In this document: positions 57,980 through 64,000 of the stretch, piece by piece
How the letters are laid out: every line of letters starts with the position of its first letter
Position numbering within the stretch: position 1 is the first letter of the stretch
NCBI GenBank assembly: GCA_003612525.1
Contig: RAZD01000011.1
Location: 1 to 64,000 of the forward strand
Source: a bacterium C-53
Lineage (GTDB): Bacteria > Bacillota > Clostridia > Lachnospirales > Lachnospiraceae
Direction of reading: 5' to 3'
DNA length: 64,000 bases
Position numbers and translations under genes: made by a program
Notes under the pieces: generated by a model
What the model saw: the letters and a program-made list of their open reading frames with translations, nothing else
Told to the model about the DNA's origin: nothing
Databases searched by the model: none

Positions 57980-58837
57980 ATGAAATATCTTGATTATAAA
58001 GAGCGCAGGGAACAGGGAACCTTCAACTTTCCCATTGCTTTTTACCACCAAACCTCGCACAGCCCGCGTTACTACATGCCGTATCACTGGCATTCCCATT
58101 ACGAAATCATACGTATTATCTCAGGAGCCTTCCACCTTACCTTAAACAGCAGCACGCGTACTTACCATGAAGGGGATGTGGTCTTCATTATGGACGGCAC
58201 GCTGCACGGCGGTAATCCGCAAGACCAGACGTGTGTCTATGACTGCATCGTTTTTGATTTGCAGATTCTGCTAAAAGAAAATCATGCATGCGCAAAAGCC
58301 ATCCATGACATTACAAATCATAAGATTGTTGTGCATACGCTGATCTCGGAAGCAAGCCCCCTGATTCTTCCAATCGTGGACAACCTGACCGACGCGCTCT
58401 CAAGCAGGCAGACCGGCTATGAATTTATGACACAGGGATGTCTGTATCAGTTCTTCGGCGTCATACTGAAAGATCATCTCTATGAAGAAAATTTAAGCGA
58501 TACCGCCGACTCCGGCCGGCTCAACTCGATCAAAAATGTGCTTGCCTATATTTCCGAGAATTATTATAATAGTATAAGTCTCGGCAGCCTGGCAAAAGTC
58601 GCCGGTATGAATCCAAAATACTTCTGTCGCTACTTCCGGAGCATGACGGAACGCACCCCGATTGATTATCTGAATTACTACCGGATTGAATGCGCCTGTG
58701 AGATGTTGTCCACAAAAAATATTTCCATAAAGGAAGCGGCAATTTCCTGCGGTTTTAATGACGAAAGTTACTTCATTAAAATTTTTCATAGATATAAGGG
58801 AATTACACCGAAACAATTTATGAAAGCCGAATTCTGA
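57980..58837 (+). CDS. AraC-family transcriptional regulator
   Basis: A 285-residue regulator with an N-terminal cupin sensor (YHWHSHYEIIRIISGAFHLTLN, DVVFIMDGTLHGG) and a C-terminal double helix-turn-helix (SLGSLAKVAGMNPKYFCRYFRSMT; IKEAAISCGFNDESYFIKIFHRYKGITPKQF). It has a GGAG site before the start. Divergence from fucI and its weak-looking promoter suggest it activates fucI in response to fucose. Confidence 0.93.
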   Translation: MKYLDYKERREQGTFNFPIAFYHQTSHSPRYYMPYHWHSHYEIIRIISGAFHLTLNSSTRTYHEGDVVFIMDGTLHGGNPQDQTCVYDCIVFDLQILLKENHACAKAIHDITNHKIVVHTLISEASPLILPIVDNLTDALSSRQTGYEFMTQGCLYQFFGVILKDHLYEENLSDTADSGRLNSIKNVLAYISENYYNSISLGSLAKVAGMNPKYFCRYFRSMTERTPIDYLNYYRIECACEMLSTKNISIKEAAISCGFNDESYFIKIFHRYKGITPKQFMKAEF

Positions 58838-58899
58838 AATTTCGGAGTGACGGCATGCAGCCGCTCTCTGACAGCGCAAACCTAAAAGGAGAAAACATA

Positions 58900-59439
58900 A
58901 TGAAACAACTTGTACACTATATTCCACTCCCAGGTCTGTTCCTTCTTCTTACCCTGATCTTTACCGCCTGCGGCAGCAAAGAACAGACGGATACGGTTTC
59001 TCTCGACTGTCCCTTTACGGAAATGAGCTGGGAAAGCACCGTGGACGACGTGATTGCTTTGGAAGGAGATGATCATACAACTTACGACTCCGTATATGGC
59101 GGAACCTGCTATACCTATCCGAAAGAACATGAAGGACTCACCGGAACGGTCAAATATATGTTTGACGATAAAAACCGCCTTATGTGTGTGGCATGGGCCT
59201 GTGGCTTTGACAATACCGAAGAACTGCAGAACCTGTACGATTCTATCAGCGCAGATGTGAACGGACGATTTGGCGAGAGCAGTTATAATGCGGACAATCC
59301 GGGCAATTTCGGGAACGTATGGTATCTTGACAGCGGAGATATCGTCCTGAGCACAATGATTACCTCCGAAAACAAAGCGCTGCAATATGCATATCTGCAT
59401 CCGCTTGTATCAAATAAAGAGCCAAAGCAGGAAAATTGA
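58900..59439 (+). CDS. Small predicted lipoprotein
   Basis: A 179-residue protein with a lipoprotein signal (LPGLFLLLTLIFTAC, Cys24) and a soluble domain of mixed strands and helices (MSWESTVDDVIALEGDD, YSVYGGTC-like turn, VKYMFDDKNRLMCVAWAC). I do not recognise a family. Start chosen at 58900 with AGGAG 8 bases upstream. It follows the AraC gene by 62 bases on the same strand. Its last codons form half of the shared terminator hairpin. Confidence 0.7.
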   Translation: MKQLVHYIPLPGLFLLLTLIFTACGSKEQTDTVSLDCPFTEMSWESTVDDVIALEGDDHTTYDSVYGGTCYTYPKEHEGLTGTVKYMFDDKNRLMCVAWACGFDNTEELQNLYDSISADVNGRFGESSYNADNPGNFGNVWYLDSGDIVLSTMITSENKALQYAYLHPLVSNKEPKQEN

Positions 59440-59454
59440 TTCCCGCTTTGGCTC
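59419..59454. terminator. Bidirectional terminator between lipoprotein and GH29 genes
   Basis: GAGCCAAAGC/GCTTTGGCTC, a perfect 10-pair stem that uses the end of the lipoprotein coding region. On the minus strand it is followed by TCTTTATTTG. Confidence 0.75.
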
Positions 59455-59481
59455 CTTACACGAAACATACCATGCTTATTC

Positions 59482-60855
59482 TCAGCAGACTTCTATGCTT
59501 TTCATAAATACCTCATCACGGGCAGATGTCACCTTTACAAATAATCGTTTCGTACAGGATTCGATCTCTCTTGTCAGTGGATTCTGTCCTTCAAACGGAT
59601 CTGCCAGCCGGCAGATTCTGCAATTTCCAATCGTTGTTCCCTGATAAAACGGAAATTTATTTCCATCCTCCGTTTCCGCTTCTATCTGAAAACTTTCCAC
59701 CCGCTGTCCTTTTGCAATGTCTTCCCTCAGAATAATATACTTAAAGTCATTGCACGGCTGGTCAAACTCAATTTCATATCTAGGCTGCGTAGGCCAGGCT
59801 TCTTCCAGTTTCCTTACAGAAGCCGGAATCCGGCGGCCGAACTCATGGTCCAGCAGTTCCTTAAGCTCCATTAATCTCCTGACATCCCTTTCATCGATCA
59901 ATCCGTCCCGATTGGGTGGAATATTCAGATGAAAGCAGCAGTTGGCTCCTACTGACGTCACGTATGTGTCAAACAGCCTGTCGAGACTGTGAGGTTCTTC
60001 CTCCTCATGCCAGAACCACCCCGGTCGAATCGACATGTTAATCTCTGTCGGAGTGAACGTCAATCCCTTTGAATACATAATATTTTCCTGCGTCCCCAGA
60101 CTCTGGCACGTATTATACAGGAAAGAAAGATCTCCCTCCCCCGCCATCGGACCGGCGCCGGTCTGAACAGGGCTGAACGTACATAATTCAGACGGCACAA
60201 CTGCCCATTCCGCATGTCTCGGCGTCCCGGCTTCATTGCCGCACCAGCGGACATCTGGTCCAAAGTCATTGAAAATCACTGCATTTGGCTGATATTTGCG
60301 AATCATTTCGATATATCTTTTAAAATCATACTTCTGCTTCTTCCCGCCAAGGCCTTCTCCACAGGCATTGTCAAACCACACGTAAAATAGTTCGCCATAC
60401 TCCGTCAGGAGTTCCTCAAGCTGATTGCAGAAGTAATCGTTATATGCTTCCGTCCCGTAAAGTTCACTGTTCATATCCCACGGCGACAGATAGATGCCGA
60501 ATTTAATCTTTCCTTTCCGGCACGCTTCCGACGCCTCACGCACCACATCCCTCCTGACAGGAGAATTTTTTACGCTGTGTTCGGTATATTTGGACGGCCA
60601 CAGGCAGAATCCATCATGATGCTTTACCGTCAGCACCATTCCTTTCATCCCGGCCCGCCGAATCGTATCCACCCACTGGCCACAGTCCAGTTTTTGTGGA
60701 TGAAAGACCGCTTCCGGTTCGTCTCCCTGCCCCCATTCTCTGCCGGTAAATGTATTTGGCCCAAAATGCACAAATGCATAAAACTCCATCTCATACCAGT
60801 CAAGCTGCCTTGCCGCCGGCTTCACCGCCGCCGCTTCTTTTAAAAATGTATACAT
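59482..60855 (-). CDS. Alpha-L-fucosidase, GH29
   Basis: A 457-residue glycosidase releasing L-fucose from glycans. GH29 hallmarks: EFYAFVHFGPNTFTGREWG, LTVKHHDGFCLWPSKYTEHSV, GIYLSPWDMNSE, and the nucleophile aspartate in FYVWFDNACGEG. A C-terminal beta-sandwich (residues about 350-457) follows the barrel. There is no signal peptide, so it acts inside the cell on imported oligosaccharides. It lies after the oligosaccharide receptor gene in the same direction; a GGAGG site precedes the start. Confidence 0.95.
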   Translation of the reverse strand: MYTFLKEAAAVKPAARQLDWYEMEFYAFVHFGPNTFTGREWGQGDEPEAVFHPQKLDCGQWVDTIRRAGMKGMVLTVKHHDGFCLWPSKYTEHSVKNSPVRRDVVREASEACRKGKIKFGIYLSPWDMNSELYGTEAYNDYFCNQLEELLTEYGELFYVWFDNACGEGLGGKKQKYDFKRYIEMIRKYQPNAVIFNDFGPDVRWCGNEAGTPRHAEWAVVPSELCTFSPVQTGAGPMAGEGDLSFLYNTCQSLGTQENIMYSKGLTFTPTEINMSIRPGWFWHEEEEPHSLDRLFDTYVTSVGANCCFHLNIPPNRDGLIDERDVRRLMELKELLDHEFGRRIPASVRKLEEAWPTQPRYEIEFDQPCNDFKYIILREDIAKGQRVESFQIEAETEDGNKFPFYQGTTIGNCRICRLADPFEGQNPLTREIESCTKRLFVKVTSARDEVFMKSIEVC

Positions 60856-60885
60856 GATGCAACCTCCATGAAACGTTCCTCTTTC

Positions 60886-62601
60886 TTATGAATACTTTTC
60901 CGCTTTTTTCTTCGCTTTTTCCCACTCTGCGCCGTACCAGTCCATCACTTCCTGAATCCCCATCCGGTCAAATTCTTTCATCGTTTCTTCCTTCAACGCT
61001 TCAAATTTTGCAGAGTCAGGCGCCAGAATGATCTTGGATGCCTGCGAAAGCGCATATTCACTCAGGCCCGCCTCAATACGCGAGATATCATCCGGAGCCG
61101 CCGGCATCAGTGCAACCGTGAAGGCATCCGTATTGCTCTGGTCCGAAAGTCCGTACGTTTCACGATACCGGGCAAAAATCTCATCCGGATACTTCACTCC
61201 ATAATATTCTGAAAAGTCTTTCTGACAGGTGGTAAGCACATTTTCATATACGGACGGGTCCATAAACAGACTAAGTGTTTTTCCATCATCAGGATGTATG
61301 ACATAATTGCCAAGCCCTACTATATTACGGTCAAATCCAAGCCCGCTTTCCTTCCATGCCGTTCCATTTTCCAGATACAGATCAATGCTTTCCTGTGTCA
61401 GAGACGGCGTTCCGTCCTCCGTATTGTAATCCACACCTTCCACGCCGCTGTAAAGCTCCCTGCATCCGTCATAAGAATAAATATAATTCAAAAATTCCAT
61501 GGCTTTCTGGGGATAGGCAGACTTTGAACTGATGCCAAAGCATTTGTCAATCCATCCCGCTGTGCAGTCGGTTCCGCCCCAGTGATTTGCCCAGGCAGTG
61601 GGAATCACTTCATAACCGGCAGCTTCATTAAAATGATCGCTGTTAAAACTCCCCATTGCAAACACAGCAGGTCCTGTCAGCAATTGTCCATTGCTTGCTT
61701 TCGCCTTATAATCATCAAAATTCGTCACAAACGCGTCGGGATCCAGAATGCCTTTCTGGTTTGCCTTGAAATAATAGTCCATACTTGCCCAGAACAGGCC
61801 ATCCTCCTCGAGAAGATTGCTGTACTCCATCGTTGACGGCTGAAACAGCCCCGTAGCCGCACCGCTTAATTCATTGTAACCGTAGTAGCACGCCAGAGGG
61901 AACTTATAACACCACATACCCCAGTCCGAGAACATGGATACCCCATAAACAGGAAGTCCTGAATCGGTTTCGGGATGCGCCTTTTGCATGCTGCCAAGCA
62001 TATCCAGCCACTCGTCAAGGTTCTCTGTTTCCGGATAGCCCATTTGAGCATAATAATCCCAGCGTGTGATCGGTCCCATACTCTGATAAACGCCCTGTGA
62101 ATCCACGCCGATCTGACAGGGCAGGAAATAGAGTGAGCCGGTTCCATTGCTCCAGTTATCTCTGCTGAAGGCAACTGTTTCAGGAATATTCGCCGCAATG
62201 TCTGAACCATATGATTCAAGCATATCATCCAAAGGCGCTACAACGCCGCCCTGGATGAGCTGATCAAAATAAGTCGTGGACGTAAGTACCAGGTCAAAAC
62301 CATCCCCTGATGCAATATAGACATTATATTTGTCCGTATCCGCTTCAATCAAATTGATCTTAACTCCGATTCTGTCCGCCATCGCATCCATTACATGTGT
62401 ATCCGGATATTCCGACAAGTTGCTGGATATTTTCGTGGTCAGAATATTCAGTGTCACCACATCCGTACTCTCTGTCCCAACGCCCGTATCCGATGTTTTG
62501 ACAGACTTGTCCGAAGCGCCGCAGCCTGCCAGAATCGCAGCCGTAAGCATCATACTTAAGAACGTTTTTCCTGTATTTCTCCATCTTTTTTTCATATTCA
62601 T
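60886..62601 (-). CDS. Oligosaccharide-type extracellular solute-binding lipoprotein
   Basis: A 571-residue receptor with a lipoprotein signal (FLSMMLTAAILAGC, Cys27) and a family 1 binding-protein fold of the large LplA/YtcQ type (VTLNILTTKIS, DGFDLVLTSTTYFDQLIQGG, FLPCQIGVDSQGV, FGISSKSAYPQKAMEFLNYIYSYDG). Receptors of this class bring in oligosaccharides. The downstream intracellular fucosidase suggests fucosylated glycans as cargo. A 145-base gap to the permease gene contains no recognised feature. Confidence 0.9.
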   Translation of the reverse strand: MNMKKRWRNTGKTFLSMMLTAAILAGCGASDKSVKTSDTGVGTESTDVVTLNILTTKISSNLSEYPDTHVMDAMADRIGVKINLIEADTDKYNVYIASGDGFDLVLTSTTYFDQLIQGGVVAPLDDMLESYGSDIAANIPETVAFSRDNWSNGTGSLYFLPCQIGVDSQGVYQSMGPITRWDYYAQMGYPETENLDEWLDMLGSMQKAHPETDSGLPVYGVSMFSDWGMWCYKFPLACYYGYNELSGAATGLFQPSTMEYSNLLEEDGLFWASMDYYFKANQKGILDPDAFVTNFDDYKAKASNGQLLTGPAVFAMGSFNSDHFNEAAGYEVIPTAWANHWGGTDCTAGWIDKCFGISSKSAYPQKAMEFLNYIYSYDGCRELYSGVEGVDYNTEDGTPSLTQESIDLYLENGTAWKESGLGFDRNIVGLGNYVIHPDDGKTLSLFMDPSVYENVLTTCQKDFSEYYGVKYPDEIFARYRETYGLSDQSNTDAFTVALMPAAPDDISRIEAGLSEYALSQASKIILAPDSAKFEALKEETMKEFDRMGIQEVMDWYGAEWEKAKKKAEKYS

Positions 62602-62746
62602 CTCTTTCCTTTCGTTGAATCACCCATGAATTATCTGGCCAAAGGCGTGCATTCGTATGTCTGTTCTCCTCCGGCCGTTGTCTCTGTTTTCTTTTGGTTT
62701 CCCCTCCTTCCTGCTATCCGGAAGCAAAAAGACTGCATTTGTCCCA

Positions 62747-63637
62747 TCATCCTTTTACGGCTCCCAGCATGATTCCCTTCACAAAATGTTTCTGCATAAA
62801 CGGATATACGAACAGAACAGGCAGGGTCGCCACCATAGTGATTGCCATACGCACAGATTGTGCCGTGACGCTTGTACCTCCCAGTCCATGCTGCAGGGAT
62901 GAAGCGCTCATCTGCGATATCTGGCTTGCCTGATTCAAATACTCATAAAGCATAAGCTGCAGAGTCTTCAGTCTGTCTGACTGCACGTAAATATAATTGT
63001 CAAACCAGTTATTCCATTGTGCCACAGCCGAAAATACCGTGATGGTTGCAAGTATCGGTTTCGACAGAGGAAAGATGATTTTAAAGAAAACCGTTATATA
63101 ACCTGCACCGTCAAGCTTTGCGCTTTCCTCAAGGGAAATCGGAAGACTTTCGATAAATGTTTTCAGAAGGACCACATAATACGCGGAAATCGCCCCCGGT
63201 ATGATATAAACCCAAAAAGTATTGGTCAGATGATACGCTCTCATCGTTAGATAATACGGAATCAGCCCGGAATTAAAATACATGGTTATGATTACAAACC
63301 GATAAATATATTTCCTGCCATACAACTCTTTTGTAACGAGATAGGCAAAAAATGAACACGCAGTCACCGTAACCACAGTCCCAATCACAGTTCTTGCAAG
63401 CGACACGGCAAATGCCCTTATAATACCGTCCAGCTTTACAACTTCCATATAATTTGTCAATGTCACTCCTTTGGGGAACAGGCTTATCCCTTTCTGCGCC
63501 AGAGCCGAATCACTGATCGAATAAATGAACACATAATAAAATGGGTAAAAGCAGATAAACATCAGTAAGATCATGATCAAATAAGTAACGCCGTAAAAAA
63601 ACCTGTCATTCCGTTTTGTTGTTTTTTGCATTTCCAC
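62747..63637 (-). CDS. Carbohydrate ABC transporter permease (LplC/YtcP type)
   Basis: A 296-residue permease with six membrane segments and the inner-membrane EAA loop (ESLPISLEESAKLDGAGYITVFFKIIFPLSKP). It forms the channel with the partial permease at the window end. No ATPase gene is next to it here; such systems often share a general MsmX-like ATPase. Confidence 0.93.
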   Translation of the reverse strand: MEMQKTTKRNDRFFYGVTYLIMILLMFICFYPFYYVFIYSISDSALAQKGISLFPKGVTLTNYMEVVKLDGIIRAFAVSLARTVIGTVVTVTACSFFAYLVTKELYGRKYIYRFVIITMYFNSGLIPYYLTMRAYHLTNTFWVYIIPGAISAYYVVLLKTFIESLPISLEESAKLDGAGYITVFFKIIFPLSKPILATITVFSAVAQWNNWFDNYIYVQSDRLKTLQLMLYEYLNQASQISQMSASSLQHGLGGTSVTAQSVRMAITMVATLPVLFVYPFMQKHFVKGIMLGAVKG

Positions 63638-63712
63638 ACTTCTCCTTTCCTAAGTTATCTGTTACGTCAAACTTCACGTTATTCTTTCCAGGCATGTCCC
63701 CGGAAATTTACC

Positions 63713-64000
63713 TTACACCAGACTTTCCCCGCGCAGCTTCTTAGAAATCCCGTTGACACTGAATAAAAGAATAATGCTCACAAGCGATTTAAAAATTCCA
63801 ACCGCCGTCGCGTAGGAGTAATCCTGTGTAATCAGACCCAGCCGGTATACATATAAATCAAGCACAAGGATTTTATCCGCCACCATGCTGTTATAAAAGG
63901 CCAGATACTGGTCAATGCCTAGAGACAGCATATTGCTCACCTGCAAAAGAAGGAGAACAAAAAACGTGGAAGAAATGCCCGGCACCGTAATATGCAGAAT
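63713..64000 (-). CDS. Carbohydrate ABC transporter permease (LplB type), partial
   Basis: The C-terminal about 95 residues of a permease cut by the window edge; the frame is open to base 64000 and reads ...ILHITVPGISSTFFVLLLLQ, followed by two more membrane segments and the basic end KKLRGESLV. The ITVPGI segment is the normal start of the EAA-loop-distal part of LplB-like proteins, so the gene continues beyond the window. It heads the visible LplB-LplC-receptor-fucosidase group. Confidence 0.88.
   Translation of the reverse strand: MLHITVPGISSTFFVLLLLQVSNMLSLGIDQYLAFYNSMVADKILVLDLYVYRLGLITQDYSYATAVGIFKSLVSIILLFSVNGISKKLRGESLV

Overview
The window reads as a chromosomal segment of a Gram-positive anaerobic gut Firmicute, most likely family Lachnospiraceae (Clostridia). 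The supporting signs are the cysE-cysS-mrnC-rlmB-sigH cluster behind a T-box, strong GGAGG-type ribosome binding sites, glycyl-radical metabolism, pyruvate phosphate dikinase and many sugar ABC transporters with lipoprotein receptors. I cannot name the species. No rRNA, CRISPR array, intact prophage or intact insertion sequence is visible. The only mobile-element trace is a short relaxase-like fragment at the left edge. Nearly every gene from 10 kb onward is on the minus strand.

Layout. 0-12 kb: small housekeeping genes (VOC protein, Ogt-type methyltransferase, DUF3788 protein, J-domain protein), a chemoreceptor with a long structured leader, a C_GCAxxG_C_C/GGDEF-like/EAL fusion, a two-component system with a lipoprotein gene, a deoxyinosine glycosylase, and a PadR/HAAS membrane-protein pair with a clear palindromic operator. 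12-16.6 kb: tRNA-Thr(GGU), then the T-box-controlled cysE-cysS-mrnC-rlmB-sigH cluster. 16.6-28.4 kb: an 11-gene sugar operon (receptor, DUF2291 lipoprotein, ATPase, permease, RbsD, fucose/arabinose-isomerase-like protein, split transketolase, FGGY kinase, LacI regulator, PfkB kinase). Its logic (isomerase, kinase, split transketolase) resembles a branched-pentose route such as D-apiose use. 28.4-29.2 kb: non-coding, with a possible small hydrophobic peptide and a highly structured putative RNA downstream of ppdK.

29.2-45.4 kb: ppdK, then a complete glycyl-radical-enzyme microcompartment locus of the fucose/rhamnose type (GRM5-like). It holds shell genes pduU, pduT, pduN and four BMC-H proteins, an aldolase with a C-terminal encapsulation peptide, CoA-acylating aldehyde dehydrogenase, an N-terminally tagged zinc alcohol dehydrogenase, PduL, a PduS-like flavo-Fe-S protein, propanediol dehydratase and its activase. 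45.5-64 kb: a PHP phosphoesterase, a ParA pair, then L-fucose acquisition: an ABC importer with receptor, FucU, a RhaB-like kinase, fucI, LacI and AraC regulators, an intracellular GH29 alpha-L-fucosidase and an oligosaccharide-type importer cut off by the window end.

Together, fucosylated glycans would be imported and cleaved by GH29. L-fucose would pass through FucU, FucI and the kinase to L-fuculose-1-phosphate. The tagged aldolase in the microcompartment would split this into DHAP and lactaldehyde. Lactaldehyde would be reduced to 1,2-propanediol, dehydrated by the glycyl radical enzyme to propanal, and dismutated to propanol and propionate through propionyl-CoA and propionyl phosphate.

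The less explained items are a family of related hairpin elements directly after stop codons inside operons, the structured RNA after ppdK, the four-cysteine linker in the aldolase, and several short or unannotated ORFs.
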